A stretch of DNA of 64,000 bases from Mycobacterium triplex (GTDB taxonomy: Bacteria > Actinomycetota > Actinomycetes > Mycobacteriales > Mycobacteriaceae): the NCBI RefSeq assembly GCF_000689255.1, contig NZ_HG964446.1, forward strand, positions 2,410,057 through 2,474,056. The letters run 5' to 3'. A model generated the notes under the pieces. That model was not told the origin of the DNA. It did no database searches and saw only the letters and a program-made list of their open reading frames with translations. A program made the position numbers and the translations under genes. Of the stretch, positions 20,186 to 30,102 are shown in pieces. Position 1 is the stretch's first letter; every line of letters starts with the position of its first letter.

Positions 20186-20221
20186 ATCAGAGCACGTTCG
20201 GCGCGAGGAAGCGAATCCGCG

Positions 20222-20926
20222 CTAGGGCACGACCCAGATTGCCCGGGCGGCCGGACTGCCCAGATCGACGGTGGCCTCGGCGCCGTCTGGTGCTTGGATC
20301 GCGACCGAGATCATGCCGGCGAATTCGCGGCGCGCCACCACCCGCACCCGGGAGTCGAGGTTGATCCCGACGCTGTCGAAATACCGCAGCATCTCGGGGT
20401 CCTTGTCGGAGATGCGGGCCACCGCCGCGGTTTCGCCCTCGGCGCACGCCCACAGCTGGCGTGCCGGCGGGGTGGGCACCTGCCCGTCGGACGCCGGGAT
20501 CGGGTCACCGTGCGGATCGCGCTGCGGGAATCCCAGTTTGGCGTCGATGCGGTTCACCAGCCGGTCCGACACCGCGTGCTCGAGCACCTCGGCCTCGTCG
20601 TGCACCTCGTCCCAGCCGTAGCCGAGCTCGTTGACCAGGAAGGTCTCCAGCAGCCGGTGCCGGCGCACCACCTCCAGCGCCGCGCGCCGGCCCGCGTCGG
20701 TCAGGGTCACCGCGCCGTACTTCGCGTGGTGCACCAGCCCCTGCTCGGCGAGTTTGCGGATGGACTCCGAGGCCGTACTGGCCGACACCCCGATCCGGTC
20801 GGCCAGCATCTTGGTGCTGACCTTTTGCGGCGTTCCATCAGGGGACCACTCCTGGGCATTCCAGATGACCTTGAGATAGTCCTGGCCAACCGCGGTGAGA
20901 CCGCCAGCCTCGTCGTCAGCCCTCAC
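20222..20926 (-). CDS. sirR: DtxR-family metalloregulator SirR/MntR
   Basis: A 234-residue Mn/Fe-dependent repressor. The N-terminal winged helix contains VSTKMLADRIGVSASTASES. The metal-binding and dimerisation region has HRLLETFLVNELGYGWDEVHDEAEVLEHAVSD split across the usual ligand positions, and a C-terminal FeoA/SH3-like domain follows. I chose the GTG at 20926 (VRADDEAGG), matching Rv2788; the extended frame to 21001 has no family similarity. A TAAACT hexamer ends 8 bases upstream and overlaps a TTTAGG half-site, suggesting autoregulation. Divergent from ribF. Confidence 0.93.
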   Translation of the reverse strand: MRADDEAGGLTAVGQDYLKVIWNAQEWSPDGTPQKVSTKMLADRIGVSASTASESIRKLAEQGLVHHAKYGAVTLTDAGRRAALEVVRRHRLLETFLVNELGYGWDEVHDEAEVLEHAVSDRLVNRIDAKLGFPQRDPHGDPIPASDGQVPTPPARQLWACAEGETAAVARISDKDPEMLRYFDSVGINLDSRVRVVARREFAGMISVAIQAPDGAEATVDLGSPAARAIWVVP

Positions 20927-20934
20927 AAACAAAA

Positions 20935-20949
20935 AGTTTAGGCAATCTA
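20935..20949 (-). promoter_or_regulatory. sirR promoter with overlapping DtxR-like half-site
   Basis: On the minus strand TAAACT (20940-20935) is a plausible -10, 8 bases before the GTG. On the plus strand TTTAGGCAATCTA (20937-20949) begins with the TTAGG half-site of DtxR-type operators; the second half is poorly conserved. Binding here would block the promoter. Confidence 0.33.
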
Positions 20950-21056
20950 CGTCTGATCCGGCGTGTTGACCGTCCCGGGCGGTGCCGTCGTGCCGAAACA
21001 CCGGCCCCGTTACAACGGAATCGGCATCCTACGGCGCGTCGGGCCGGTGTGCATCG

Positions 21057-21062
21057 TAGGCT
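21057..21062 (+). promoter_or_regulatory. Candidate -10 (TAGGCT) for leaderless ribF
   Basis: TANNNT hexamer ending 7 bases before the GTG at 21070. It argues for that start over the in-frame GTG at 21049, which would lie upstream of the transcription start. Confidence 0.45.
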
Positions 21063-21069
21063 TGCGGTC

Positions 21070-22041
21070 GTGCAGCGGTGGCGCGGCCAAGACGAGATTC
21101 CCACTGACTGGGGCCGATGCGTCCTGACGATCGGGGTGTTCGACGGTGTGCACCGCGGTCATGCCGAATTGATTGCGCATGCGGTGAAGGCCGGGCGGGC
21201 ACGCAACGTGCCCGCCGTGCTGATGACCTTCGATCCGCATCCGATGGAAGTGGTCTATCCGGGCAGTCATCCGGCGCAGCTGACGACGCTGACCCGACGC
21301 GCCGAGCTCGTCGAGGAGCTGGGCGTCGATGTCTTCCTGGTGATGCCGTTCACCACGGACTTCATGAAGCTCACGCCGGAGCGCTACGTCCACGAGTTGC
21401 TGGTGGAGCATCTCCATGTCGTCGAGGTCGTGGTGGGGGAGAACTTCACCTTCGGCAAGAAGGCGCTCGGCACGGTCGGGACCCTGCGCAAGGCCGGTGA
21501 CCGGTTCGGATTCGCGGTGGAGTCGATGTCGTTGCTGTCCGAGCACCACAGCAACGAGACCGTGACGTTCTCGTCGACCTACATCCGCTCCTGCGTCGAC
21601 GCCGGCGACATGGTGGCGGCCACCGAGGCGCTGGGCCGTCCGCACCGCGTCGAGGGCGTCGTCGTCCGCGGTCACGGGCGGGGCGCCGAGTTGGGCTTTC
21701 CCACCGCGAACGTCGCGCCGCCGATGTACTCGGCGATCCCGGCCGACGGCGTCTACGCCGCGTGGTTCACCGTGCTCGGGCACGGACCGGTGACCGGCAC
21801 CGTCGTCCCGGGGGAGCGCTACCAGGCCGCCGTCTCCGTCGGCACCAACCCCACCTTCTCCGGGCGCACCCGCACCGTGGAGGCGTTCGTCCTCGATACC
21901 ACCGCTGACCTGTACGGACAGCATGTCGCACTGGACTTCGTCGCGCGCATCCGCGGACAGCACAAGTTCGATTCGGTGAAAGAACTGGTGGCCGAGATCG
22001 GCGTCGACACCGACCGGACCCGCAGCCTGCTCTCCGACTGA
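21070..22041 (+). CDS. ribF: Bifunctional riboflavin kinase / FAD synthetase
   Basis: RibF makes FMN from riboflavin and ATP, then FAD from FMN. The N-terminal nucleotidyltransferase domain has GVFDGVHRGHAELI and MTFDPHPMEVVYPG. The C-terminal kinase domain has GRGAELGFPTANV and SVGTNPTFSG, with VEAFVLDTTADLYG. Of two in-frame GTG codons I prefer 21070 (VQRWRGQDEIP, 323 residues), which agrees with the homologue and with the -10 spacing. Divergent from sirR. Confidence 0.95.
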   Translation: MQRWRGQDEIPTDWGRCVLTIGVFDGVHRGHAELIAHAVKAGRARNVPAVLMTFDPHPMEVVYPGSHPAQLTTLTRRAELVEELGVDVFLVMPFTTDFMKLTPERYVHELLVEHLHVVEVVVGENFTFGKKALGTVGTLRKAGDRFGFAVESMSLLSEHHSNETVTFSSTYIRSCVDAGDMVAATEALGRPHRVEGVVVRGHGRGAELGFPTANVAPPMYSAIPADGVYAAWFTVLGHGPVTGTVVPGERYQAAVSVGTNPTFSGRTRTVEAFVLDTTADLYGQHVALDFVARIRGQHKFDSVKELVAEIGVDTDRTRSLLSD

Positions 22042-22091
22042 GCGCAGCTGACCGGGCATCCGACGATTCGGGTCGGGCACCTCCTGGCTGC

Positions 22092-22097
22092 TAAACT
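22092..22097 (+). promoter_or_regulatory. Candidate -10 (TAAACT) for rpsO
   Basis: TANNNT hexamer in the 142-base ribF-rpsO gap; would give a leader of about 80 bases ending in a GGAG ribosome site 8 bases before the GTG. No clear -35. Confidence 0.33.
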
Positions 22098-22183
22098 GCC
22101 GGACGACATCGGCGCGTGCTGCGGTTCGCGGTGGCCGCGCCCGGACATGAAACCTTCGCGGACCGATTGATGGAGTTAATTTC

Positions 22184-22453
22184 GTGGCGCTTACTGCCGA
22201 GCAGAAAAAAGAAATTCTGGGCCAATACGGCCTGCACGACACCGACACCGGGTCGCCGGAGGCGCAGATCGCCCTGCTGACCAAGCGGATCGCCGACCTC
22301 ACCGAGCACCTCAAGGTGCACAAGCACGACCACCACTCGCGGCGCGGCCTGCTGCTGCTGGTGGGTCGCCGGCGCCGGCTGATCAAGTACATCTCGCAGA
22401 TCGACGTCGAGCGCTACCGTTCGCTGATCGATCGGCTGGGCCTGCGTCGCTGA
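22184..22453 (+). CDS. rpsO: 30S ribosomal protein S15
   Basis: An 89-residue S15 with GTG start. It shows the invariant [28 protein letters not shown] and [11 protein letters not shown], which contact 16S rRNA at the h20-h22 junction. Full family length. A GGAG ribosome site is 8 bases upstream. rpsO upstream of pnp is the general bacterial order. Confidence 0.98.
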   Translation: MALTAEQKKEILGQYGLHDTDTGSPEAQIALLTKRIADLTEHLKVHKHDHHSRRGLLLLVGRRRRLIKYISQIDVERYRSLIDRLGLRR

Positions 22454-22779
22454 CGCGAGGCCGATCCCACGTCACTCTGGCGAGCCAAGTTCGCCCATGT
22501 AGAGTAGATGCGTTCTGGGCCGATCTGGCCCGAACAAACGGTGCGGTCCGCGCAGATCCGCGTGTTCCGTTCCAGCGTGTCACGACGGGAGCAGCCCAGT
22601 CTGTATCGGGCGGTCTTCGGTAGTGGCAGCCGGGCGCTCCGGATCTGGGGCTTCTCGGCCGCTTCGATCGATGGCCGTAGCCGTATTCAGACTCTCTGTT
22701 CAGGGCAGCTCCGGACCCTTTCGGGTCGCGTGTGACGACGCGAAAAAGCTGAATAACTAGAGAGGCTGTACGGACACCC
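22454..22779 (+). promoter_or_regulatory. rpsO-pnp intergenic leader region
   Basis: A 326-base gap where H37Rv, as I recall, carries the lipoprotein gene lppU; no lipobox or convincing reading frame is seen. It contains a TAGAGT hexamer (22500-22505) that might serve a pnp promoter. A perfect hairpin GACCC-TTTC-GGGTC (22714-22727) lies about 50 bases before the pnp ATG, followed by a GAGAGG ribosome site. In E. coli the pnp leader folds into structures cut by RNase III and bound by PNPase for autocontrol; a similar role here is only a possibility. Confidence 0.4.
22714..22727 (+). other. Hairpin in the pnp leader
   Basis: Five-base perfect stem GACCC/GGGTC with a TTTC loop, 52 bases before the pnp start codon; could affect leader stability or end upstream transcription. 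Confidence 0.3.
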
Positions 22780-25044
22780 ATGTCTGTAGCTCAAATTGAT
22801 GAAGGCGTGTTCGAGTCGACCGCCACAATCGACAACGGGACCTTCGGTACCCGCACCATTCGCTTCGAGACCGGCCGGCTGGCCCTGCAGGCCGCCGGGG
22901 CCGTCGTCGCCTACCTCGACGACGAGAACATGCTGCTGTCGGCGACGACCGCCAGCAAGTCGCCCAAGGAACACTTCGACTTCTTCCCGCTGACGGTCGA
23001 CGTCGAGGAGCGGATGTACGCCGCCGGCCGCATCCCCGGCTCGTTCTTCCGTCGCGAGGGTCGGCCGTCGACCGACGCGATCCTGACCTGCCGGCTGATC
23101 GACCGCCCGCTGCGGCCGTCGTTCGTCTCCGGCCTGCGCAACGAGATCCAGGTCGTGGTGACGATCCTGAGCCTGGACCCCAACGACCTGTACGACGTCC
23201 TGGCGATCAACGCCGCGTCGGCCTCCACCCAGATCAGCGGTCTGCCGTTCTCCGGTCCCATCGGGGGCGTGCGGGTCGCGCTGATCGACGGCCAGTGGGT
23301 CGCCTTCCCGACCGTCGAGCAGCTCGAGCGCGCCGTGTTCGACATGGTCGTGGCCGGTCGCATCGTCGGCACCGACGGCGAGGGCAAGCCCGACGTCGCG
23401 ATCATGATGGTCGAGGCCGAGGCCACCGAAAAGGTCATCGAACTCGTCGAGGGCGGCGCCCAGGCGCCGACGGAAACCGTTGTGGCCCAAGGACTGGAGT
23501 CCGCCAAGCCGTTCATCGCCGCGCTGTGCACCGCGCAGCAGGAGCTGGCCGACGCGGCCGCCAAGCCCGTCGTCGAGTACCCGACGTTCCCGGACTACGC
23601 CGACGACGTCTACTACTCGGTCGCCTCGGTGGCCACCGACGAGCTGGCCAAGGCGCTGACCATCGGCGGCAAGGCCGAGCGCGACGCGCGCACCGACGAG
23701 CTCAAGGCCGAGGTGGTCGAACGCCTCGCCGAGACCTACGAGGGCCGCGAGAAGGAGATCAGCGCCGCGTTCCGCTCGCTGACCAAGAAGCTGGTCCGGC
23801 AGCGCATCCTGACCGACCACTTCCGCATCGACGGCCGCGGCATCACCGACATCCGCGCCCTGTCGGCCGAGGTCGCCGTCGTGCCGCGGGCGCACGGCAG
23901 CGCGCTGTTCGAGCGCGGCGAGACCCAGATCCTGGGCGTCACCACGCTGGACATGGTCAAGATGGCCCAGCAGATCGACTCGCTGGGGCCGGAAACGTCC
24001 AAGCGCTACATGCACCACTACAACTTCCCGCCGTTCTCCACCGGTGAGACGGGCCGCGTCGGTTCGCCGAAGCGGCGCGAGATCGGGCACGGCGCCCTGG
24101 CCGAGCGGGCCCTGATCCCGGTGCTGCCCAGCGTCGAGGAGTTCCCGTACGCGATCCGTCAGGTGTCGGAAGCGTTGGGCTCCAACGGTTCGACGTCGAT
24201 GGGATCGGTCTGCGCGTCCACGCTGGCGCTGCTGAACGCCGGGGTGCCGCTCAAGGCGCCGGTGGCCGGCATCGCGATGGGCCTGGTCTCCGACGAGGTC
24301 GATGGCGAGACACGCTTCGTCACCCTGACCGACATCCTGGGCGCCGAGGACGCGTTCGGCGACATGGACTTCAAATGCGCCGGCACCAAGGACTTCGTCA
24401 CCGCGCTGCAGCTGGACACCAAGCTCGACGGGATCCCGTCGCAGGTGCTCGCGGGTGCGCTGGCTCAGGCCAAGGACGCCCGGTTGACCATCCTCGAGGT
24501 GATGGCCGAGGCCATCGACACCCCCGACGAGATGAGCCCGTATGCGCCGCGGGTGACCACCATCAAGGTGCCGGTCGACAAGATCGGCGAGGTCATCGGC
24601 CCCAAGGGCAAGGTCATCAACGCGATCACCGAGGAGACCGGCGCGCAGATCTCCATCGAGGACGACGGCACCGTGTTCGTCGGCGCCACCGACGGTCCCT
24701 CGGCGCAGGCCGCGATCGACCGGATCAACGCGATCGCCAACCCGCAGCTGCCGACGGTGGGTGAGCGATTCCTCGGAACCGTGGTCAAGACAACGGATTT
24801 CGGTGCTTTCGTGTCGCTGCTGCCCGGTCGCGACGGTCTGGTGCACATCTCCAAGCTCGGTAAGGGCAAGCGCATCGCCAAGGTCGAGGACGTGGTGAAC
24901 GTCGGCGACAAGCTGCGCGTGGAGATCGCCGACATCGACAAGCGGGGCAAGATCTCGCTGGTCCTGGTCGAGGAAGACGGCGCGGCACCCGCTGCAGATT
25001 CCCCGGAGACCGCGCCGGCCGATGCCGCGACAGCCAGCAGCTGA
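22780..25044 (+). CDS. pnp: Polyribonucleotide nucleotidyltransferase (PNPase/GpsI)
   Basis: A 754-residue 3'-to-5' phosphorolytic exoribonuclease, central to mRNA decay. Two RNase PH-like domains are visible: the first with [16 protein letters not shown] and RLIDRPLRP, the second with [22 protein letters not shown] and [11 protein letters not shown] domain ([16 protein letters not shown]) and an S1 domain ([19 protein letters not shown]) follow. Length agrees with mycobacterial GpsI. The tail is Ala/Pro-rich. Its 3' end overlaps pepR by 23 bases. Confidence 0.98.
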   Translation: MSVAQIDEGVFESTATIDNGTFGTRTIRFETGRLALQAAGAVVAYLDDENMLLSATTASKSPKEHFDFFPLTVDVEERMYAAGRIPGSFFRREGRPSTDAILTCRLIDRPLRPSFVSGLRNEIQVVVTILSLDPNDLYDVLAINAASASTQISGLPFSGPIGGVRVALIDGQWVAFPTVEQLERAVFDMVVAGRIVGTDGEGKPDVAIMMVEAEATEKVIELVEGGAQAPTETVVAQGLESAKPFIAALCTAQQELADAAAKPVVEYPTFPDYADDVYYSVASVATDELAKALTIGGKAERDARTDELKAEVVERLAETYEGREKEISAAFRSLTKKLVRQRILTDHFRIDGRGITDIRALSAEVAVVPRAHGSALFERGETQILGVTTLDMVKMAQQIDSLGPETSKRYMHHYNFPPFSTGETGRVGSPKRREIGHGALAERALIPVLPSVEEFPYAIRQVSEALGSNGSTSMGSVCASTLALLNAGVPLKAPVAGIAMGLVSDEVDGETRFVTLTDILGAEDAFGDMDFKCAGTKDFVTALQLDTKLDGIPSQVLAGALAQAKDARLTILEVMAEAIDTPDEMSPYAPRVTTIKVPVDKIGEVIGPKGKVINAITEETGAQISIEDDGTVFVGATDGPSAQAAIDRINAIANPQLPTVGERFLGTVVKTTDFGAFVSLLPGRDGLVHISKLGKGKRIAKVEDVVNVGDKLRVEIADIDKRGKISLVLVEEDGAAPAADSPETAPADAATASS

Positions 25045-26404
25045 CGGACCCGGGGCGCGCTCTCCTCGAGTGGGTGCCCTGCGGCGCGGCAAGCACGCCG
25101 CCGAAGCCGAACCCGCGCTGCAGACCACCGTGCGCCGCACCACGTTGCCGGGTGGGTTGCGGGTGGTCACCGAGTATCTGCCCGCGGTGCGGTCGGCGTC
25201 GGTTGGGGTGTGGGTCGGTGTCGGGTCGCGCGATGAGGGCGCGACCGTCGCCGGTGCGGCGCACTTCCTCGAACATCTGCTGTTCAAGTCCACGCCGACC
25301 CGCACCGCGGTGGACATCGCCCAGGCGATGGATGCTGTCGGCGGCGAGCTGAACGCGTTCACCGCCAAGGAGCACACCTGCTACTACGCGCACGTGCTCG
25401 ACAGCGATCTCGAGCTGGCCGTCGACCTGGTCGCCGATGTGGTGCTCAACGGGCGCTGCGCGGTCGAGGACGTCGAGGTGGAACGCGATGTCGTCCTCGA
25501 GGAAATCGCGATGCGCGACGACGACCCGGAGGATGCGCTGGGCGACATGTTCCTCTCGGCGCTGTTCGGCGATCACCCGGTCGGGCGCCCGGTGATCGGT
25601 ACCGCGCAATCGGTGTCGGCGATGACCCGGTCGCAACTGCACTCCTTCCACATGCGGCGCTACACCCCGGAGCGGATGGTGGTCGCGGTGGCCGGCAACG
25701 TCGACCACGACGAGGTGGTCACCCTGGTGCGCCGGCACTTCGGATCGCGTCTGGTGCGTGGGCGCCAGCCCATTTCGCCCCGCAAAGGCACCGGACGGGT
25801 GAACGGCCAACCGGGACTGTCGGTGGCCAAACGTGATGCCGAGCAGACCCACGTGTTGCTGGGCGTGCGCACCCCCGGACGCGCCTGGGAACATCGCTGG
25901 GCGTTGTCGGTGCTGCACACCGCCCTGGGCGGCGGGCTGAGCTCGCGGCTGTTCCAGGAGGTGCGCGAACTGCGCGGGCTGGCTTACTCGGTGTACTCCT
26001 CGGTCGACATGTTCTCCGACAGCGGTGCGCTGTCGGTGTATGCCGCGTGCCTGCCCGAGCGGTTCGCCGACGTGATGCGGGTGACCAGCGAGGTGCTCGA
26101 ATCGGTGGCCCGCGACGGCATCACCGAGGCCGAATGCCGCATCGCCAAAGGTTCTCTGCGTGGCGGGATCGTTCTCGGCCTGGAAGACTCCAGTTCTCGT
26201 ATGAGCCGCATCGGTCGTAGCGAACTGAACTATGGCAAGCACCGCAGCATCGAGCACACCCTGCGGAAGATCGACGACGTCACCGTCGACGAGGTCAACG
26301 CGGTGGCGAGTCAGCTGCTGACCAAGCGCTTCGGTGCCGCCGTCGTGGGCCCGTATACTTCGAAACGATCACTGCCGCAACAACTTCGGGCGATGGTAAA
26401 TTAG
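25022..26404 (+). CDS. pepR: M16-family zinc protease PepR
   Basis: A 460-residue metalloprotease of the insulinase/mitochondrial processing peptidase family. The inverted zinc motif is HFLEH (in [13 protein letters not shown]), with the distal Glu in the [14 protein letters not shown] region. The C-terminal half has the arginine/tyrosine loop [12 protein letters not shown]. The ATG at 25022 lies within pnp and gives MPRQPAAD, matching the homologue's start. The stretch at residues 10-30 is longer than I recall for Rv2782c. No signal peptide, so probably cytoplasmic. Confidence 0.95.
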   Translation: MPRQPAADGPGARSPRVGALRRGKHAAEAEPALQTTVRRTTLPGGLRVVTEYLPAVRSASVGVWVGVGSRDEGATVAGAAHFLEHLLFKSTPTRTAVDIAQAMDAVGGELNAFTAKEHTCYYAHVLDSDLELAVDLVADVVLNGRCAVEDVEVERDVVLEEIAMRDDDPEDALGDMFLSALFGDHPVGRPVIGTAQSVSAMTRSQLHSFHMRRYTPERMVVAVAGNVDHDEVVTLVRRHFGSRLVRGRQPISPRKGTGRVNGQPGLSVAKRDAEQTHVLLGVRTPGRAWEHRWALSVLHTALGGGLSSRLFQEVRELRGLAYSVYSSVDMFSDSGALSVYAACLPERFADVMRVTSEVLESVARDGITEAECRIAKGSLRGGIVLGLEDSSSRMSRIGRSELNYGKHRSIEHTLRKIDDVTVDEVNAVASQLLTKRFGAAVVGPYTSKRSLPQQLRAMVN

Positions 26405-26464
26405 CTCAAATGTCCGCCTCCTTGCTCGCGCCGTGCCGGCGCTCACCGTCGGCGGAGTAGCCGG

Positions 26465-27493
26465 ATGGTACTGGGTTTTTGGGATATCGCGGTGCCCATC
26501 GTGGGCGCACCGATGTCGGGCGGACCCGGTAGCCCGGCGTTGGCGGCGGCGGTGTCCAACGCCGGCGGGCTCGGTTTCGTCCCCGCCGGGTACGTGAGCG
26601 CCGACCGGTTCGCCGAAGACGTCGCCGCGGCGCGCGCCGCCACCACCGGCCCGCTCGGGGTGAACCTGCTTGTGCCGCAACCCAGTGTCGCCGACTGGGT
26701 GGCACTGGACTACTACGCCGAAGCGCTGGAATCGATCGCCGAGCACTACCAGGTCTATGTGGGCCGGCCCGAATACGGGCACGACGACGACTGGGCCCGC
26801 AAGCTCGAAGTCGTCGCCGACCTCCGTCCGGAACTGGTGTCGTTCACCTACGGGGTGCCGTCGCCGGATGTGATTAGGCGGTTCAGCGCGCTGGGCTTGT
26901 TGGTGATGGTCACGGTGACATCGCTTTACGAGGCCGGGGTGGCCGTCGCCGCCGGTGCGGACAGCCTGGTGGTCCAGGGCCCGAACGCCGGCGGGAACCG
27001 CGCCACCTTCGCGCCCGACATGGATCCCGGCAGCGAGTCGCTGCACCAGCTGATCGACCGCATCCACCGGGCCCATCGCGACGTCCCCATCATCGCCGCG
27101 GGTGGGTTGGGCAGCGCCGAGGACGTCGCCGGTGTGCTGCGCCGGGGCGCGGTGGCCGCACAGGTGGGGACCGCGCTGCTGCTCAGCGACGAAGCGGGCA
27201 CCAGCACGGCGCAACGCGTCGCGATGAAGAATCAGCTGTTCGCCAAGACCATCGTCACGCGGGCGTTCTCGGGCCGGTACGCCCGCAGCCTGGAGAACGA
27301 ATTCATTCGCCTGTTCGACAACGTGGCGCCGCTGGGCTATCCCGAGGTCAACCAGATGACGCTACCGATCCGGGAGGCCGCGACCGAACGGGAAGATCCG
27401 CAGGGCATGAACCTCTGGGCGGGAACGTCTTTCCGCCAGGCGCAGGCGGGCCCGGTGGCCGATATCGTCGCCAGTCTCAACCCCGACGACTGA
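26465..27493 (+). CDS. Nitronate monooxygenase (2-nitropropane dioxygenase family)
   Basis: FMN-dependent TIM-barrel enzyme of 342 residues, close to Rv2781c, oxidising propionate 3-nitronate or similar nitronates. Motifs include the N-terminal [34 protein letters not shown] and the phosphate-binding [18 protein letters not shown], with [19 protein letters not shown] ribosome site lies 7 bases before the ATG. The beta-lactamase gene follows after 7 bases and could be cotranscribed. Confidence 0.92.
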   Translation: MVLGFWDIAVPIVGAPMSGGPGSPALAAAVSNAGGLGFVPAGYVSADRFAEDVAAARAATTGPLGVNLLVPQPSVADWVALDYYAEALESIAEHYQVYVGRPEYGHDDDWARKLEVVADLRPELVSFTYGVPSPDVIRRFSALGLLVMVTVTSLYEAGVAVAAGADSLVVQGPNAGGNRATFAPDMDPGSESLHQLIDRIHRAHRDVPIIAAGGLGSAEDVAGVLRRGAVAAQVGTALLLSDEAGTSTAQRVAMKNQLFAKTIVTRAFSGRYARSLENEFIRLFDNVAPLGYPEVNQMTLPIREAATEREDPQGMNLWAGTSFRQAQAGPVADIVASLNPDD

Positions 27494-27500
27494 CGCAGCC

Positions 27501-28385
27501 GTGCCAGAGCTGACCCGCCGGCGGATGTTGCTGGCGGCGTTGACGGTCCCGGCGCTGAGCGCCTGCGCGAGCGCGCACGCGGATCCGGCGCAGGTCTATG
27601 ACCGCCTGGCAGAGCTCGAGCGCCAATACAACGCCTACATCGGGCTTTTCGCGACTGATCTCGGGTCGGGGCGCGCCCTGGCCCATCGCGATGACGACCC
27701 GTTCGCGATGTGCTCGACGTTCAAGGCCTACGCCGCGGCGCGGGTGCTGCAGAAGGTGCAGCGCGGCGAATTGGATTTGCAGCAGGGTGTTTTCATCGAT
27801 CCCGCCGCGCTGCTGCCCAACTCCCCGGTGACCGCGCCACGGGCCGGGGCCACCCTGCCGCTGGCGCAGTTGTGCGCGGCCGCGGTGCAGCGCAGCGACA
27901 ACGTCGCCGCCAACCTGGTGTTGGCGCAGATCGGCGGGCCGCCGGCCATCACCGACTTCGCCCGCTCCATCGGCGACGAGCGCACCCGGCTGGACCGGTG
28001 GGAGATCGAACTGAACACCGCGATCCCCGGCGACCCGCGCGATACCAGCACCCCGCGGGCGCTGGGTTCGGGCATCCAAAGCTTGCTCACCGGAACGGTT
28101 CTCGCCGATCCGCAGCGCCGCCAGCTGGAGGACTGGATGCGCGGCAACGTCACTTCGACTATGCGGGCGGGCCTGCCGCCCGGGTGGACCATCGCCGACA
28201 AGACCGGCACCGGGGACTACGGCAGCACCAACGACGTCGGCATGGTCTACGGGCCGACCGGGCAGCGCGTGCTGCTGTCGCTGATGACGCGCTCGCAGGC
28301 GGCGAACCCCGACGCCCAAGCACTGCGGCCGCTGATCGCCGAGGTGACGAAATCGGTGCTGGGATGGCTGACCGGGCCGGGCTGA
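27501..28385 (+). CDS. Class A beta-lactamase, Tat-type lipoprotein
   Basis: A 294-residue serine beta-lactamase. The active-site set is complete: S72-T-F-K75 in MCSTFKAY, S132-D-N in [10 protein letters not shown]168 in WEIELN and K234-T-G in [10 protein letters not shown]. The N-terminus [19 protein letters not shown] combines a twin-arginine signal with a lipobox (LSAC, Cys22), so it should be exported folded and lipid-anchored. Unlike M. tuberculosis BlaC, where the second motif is SDG, this enzyme has the canonical SDN. GTG start. It sits between the nitronate monooxygenase and ald, where I recall no such gene in H37Rv (blaC is Rv2068c). Confidence 0.93.
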   Translation: MPELTRRRMLLAALTVPALSACASAHADPAQVYDRLAELERQYNAYIGLFATDLGSGRALAHRDDDPFAMCSTFKAYAAARVLQKVQRGELDLQQGVFIDPAALLPNSPVTAPRAGATLPLAQLCAAAVQRSDNVAANLVLAQIGGPPAITDFARSIGDERTRLDRWEIELNTAIPGDPRDTSTPRALGSGIQSLLTGTVLADPQRRQLEDWMRGNVTSTMRAGLPPGWTIADKTGTGDYGSTNDVGMVYGPTGQRVLLSLMTRSQAANPDAQALRPLIAEVTKSVLGWLTGPG

Positions 28386-28388
28386 GCG

Positions 28389-29504
28389 TCAGGCCAGCAC
28401 GCCGGCCGGTTCGGTGAACGGCAAGCCCAGGTCGGCGGCCACCCGCTCGGACAGCAGCGCGCCCTGGTGTGTCGAAAGGCCTTTTGCCAGAGCCGAATCC
28501 GACCGGCAGGCCTGCCGCCAGCCCAGGTCGGCGAGCCGCAGCACGTACGGCATGGTCGCGTTGGTCAGCGCGTAGGTCGAGGTCTTCGGCACCGCGCTGG
28601 GCATGTTGGCCACGCAGTAGAACAGCGCGTCGTGCACGGTGAACGTCGGGTCGTCGTGGGTGGTGGGCCGCGAATCCTCGAAGCACCCGCCCTGGTCGAT
28701 CGAGATGTCCACCAGGACCGCACCCGGTTTCATCTGCGCGACAAGCGAATTGGTGATCAACTTGGGCGCCTTTGAGCCGGGCACCAGGACGGCACCGATC
28801 ACCAGATCGGCGTGCCTGACCGCTCCTTCGAGTTCGTAGGTGGACGAGTGGCGGGTCTGGATGTGGCCGGTGAATTCGGCGTCGAGCAGGCGCAGCTTGT
28901 CGATGTTGAGGTCCAGCACCCGGACGCTGGCGCCCATGCCGCCGGCCACCCGGGCCGCGTTGTAGCCGGCGGTGCCGGCGCCGATGACCACGACGTCGGC
29001 GGGCTTGACGCCCGGCACCCCGCCCATCAGCACACCGCGCCCGCCCTGCGTGCGCATCAGGTGATACGCCCCGATCTGGGCGGACAACCGGCCGGCGACC
29101 TCGCTCATCGGGGCCAGCAGTGGCAGTGCGCCGTCGGCGGTCTGCACGGTCTCGTACGCGATCGACGTGGTACCGGAAGTCAACAGCGCGTCCGTGCAGG
29201 CGCGTGATGCCGCCAGGTGCAGATAGGTGAACAGCACCTGCCCGGGGCGCAGCAGCGCGTATTCGGCGGGCATCGGTTCCTTGACCTTGAGCAGCAGGTC
29301 GGCGTCGGACCACACCTGTTCGGCGGAACTGAGCAGCTGCGCACCCGCCGCCTTGAACTCCATGTCGGTGATCGCCGACCCCTCTCCGGCGCCGGCCTGG
29401 ACGAGCACCTCGTGGCCGCGATGCGTCAGTTCGGCGACGCCCGCCGGGGTGATCGCCACCCTGAACTCGTTGTTTTTGGTCTCGGTGGGAATGCCGACTC
29501 GCAT
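28389..29504 (-). CDS. ald: L-alanine dehydrogenase
   Basis: NAD-dependent enzyme of 371 residues, the same length as M. tuberculosis Ald, converting alanine to pyruvate and ammonia and also reducing glyoxylate to glycine. Motifs: substrate-binding [11 protein letters not shown] and LLLKVKEP near the N-terminus, catalytic His in YLHLAA, Rossmann [16 protein letters not shown] and [12 protein letters not shown]. Convergent with the beta-lactamase gene and divergent from aldR; the start codon is covered by an imperfect palindrome. Confidence 0.97.
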   Translation of the reverse strand: MRVGIPTETKNNEFRVAITPAGVAELTHRGHEVLVQAGAGEGSAITDMEFKAAGAQLLSSAEQVWSDADLLLKVKEPMPAEYALLRPGQVLFTYLHLAASRACTDALLTSGTTSIAYETVQTADGALPLLAPMSEVAGRLSAQIGAYHLMRTQGGRGVLMGGVPGVKPADVVVIGAGTAGYNAARVAGGMGASVRVLDLNIDKLRLLDAEFTGHIQTRHSSTYELEGAVRHADLVIGAVLVPGSKAPKLITNSLVAQMKPGAVLVDISIDQGGCFEDSRPTTHDDPTFTVHDALFYCVANMPSAVPKTSTYALTNATMPYVLRLADLGWRQACRSDSALAKGLSTHQGALLSERVAADLGLPFTEPAGVLA

Positions 29505-29521
29505 TCCTCAATTGTGAAGAA
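29504..29521. promoter_or_regulatory. Candidate AldR/Lrp site at the ald start
   Basis: TTCCTCAATTGTGAAGAA is an imperfect 18-bp palindrome (6 of 9 position pairs match) lying across the first base of the ald start codon, within the 67-base ald-aldR gap. Lrp/AsnC regulators bind AT-centred palindromes of this size, but the match is modest. Confidence 0.3.
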
Positions 29522-29559
29522 AGTTCGGCCAAGCGGCAAACAGGCTGATGTTAATTCTA

Positions 29560-29565
29560 TAAGAT
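29560..29565 (+). promoter_or_regulatory. Candidate -10 (TAAGAT) for leaderless aldR
   Basis: TANNNT hexamer ending 6 bases before the ATG at 29572. Confidence 0.5.
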
Positions 29566-29571
29566 CGGCGT

Positions 29572-30087
29572 ATGACTGATAAGTCAACGGATATCGCGGG
29601 CGGACTGGCTGAGGCGCCGAAGGATCTTCGGCCCGCCGACCTCGACGCCGTGGACCGCAGAATTCTCAGCGTGCTGCACGCCGACGCGCGGATCAACAAC
29701 AACGCGCTTGCCGAAGCGGTCGGAATCGCGGCATCGACGTGTCACGGGCGGGTGCGGCGGCTGGTCGACCTCGGCGTGATCCGGGGTTTCTACACCGACA
29801 TCGACCCGGTCGCGGCGGGAATGCCGCTGCAGGCGATGATCTCGGTGACCCTGCAATCCAACGCGCGCGGCAAGATCCGCAGCTTCATCCACCAGATCCG
29901 GGCCAGGCGACAGGTGATGGACGTCTATTTCCTGGCCGGTGCAGACGATTTCATCCTGCACGTCGCTGCCCGCGACACCGAGGACCTGCGATCGTTCGTG
30001 GTGGAAAACCTCAACGCCGACGCCGACGTGGCCGGAACGCAGACCTCGTTGATCTTCGAACATCTCCGTGGCGCGGCCCCGATCTAG
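29572..30087 (+). CDS. aldR: Lrp/AsnC-family regulator AldR
   Basis: A 171-residue feast/famine regulator similar to Rv2779c, which controls ald in response to amino acids. The HTH spans LDAVDRRILSVLHADAR to LAEAVGIAASTCHGRVRRL. The RAM effector domain follows, with VMDVYFLAGADDFILHVAA. Divergent from ald with a 67-base shared control region; likely activates or represses ald and itself. Probably leaderless. Confidence 0.93.
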   Translation: MTDKSTDIAGGLAEAPKDLRPADLDAVDRRILSVLHADARINNNALAEAVGIAASTCHGRVRRLVDLGVIRGFYTDIDPVAAGMPLQAMISVTLQSNARGKIRSFIHQIRARRQVMDVYFLAGADDFILHVAARDTEDLRSFVVENLNADADVAGTQTSLIFEHLRGAAPI

Positions 30088-30090
30088 GCT

Positions 30091-30096
30091 TATGAT
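30091..30096 (+). promoter_or_regulatory. Candidate -10 (TATGAT) for leaderless flavin monooxygenase gene
   Basis: TANNNT hexamer ending 6 bases before the ATG at 30103, just past the aldR stop. It would give the oxidation cassette its own promoter. Confidence 0.5.
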
Positions 30097-30102
30097 CTGC
30101 GG

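Noticed and set aside
22508..22735. 75-codon frame in the rpsO-pnp gap as an lppU remnant
   Set aside because: No lipobox cysteine, no signal peptide and no ribosome site.
22687..25377. Long minus-strand open frame opposite pnp
   Set aside because: Same GC shadow effect; pnp on the other strand has every domain of PNPase.
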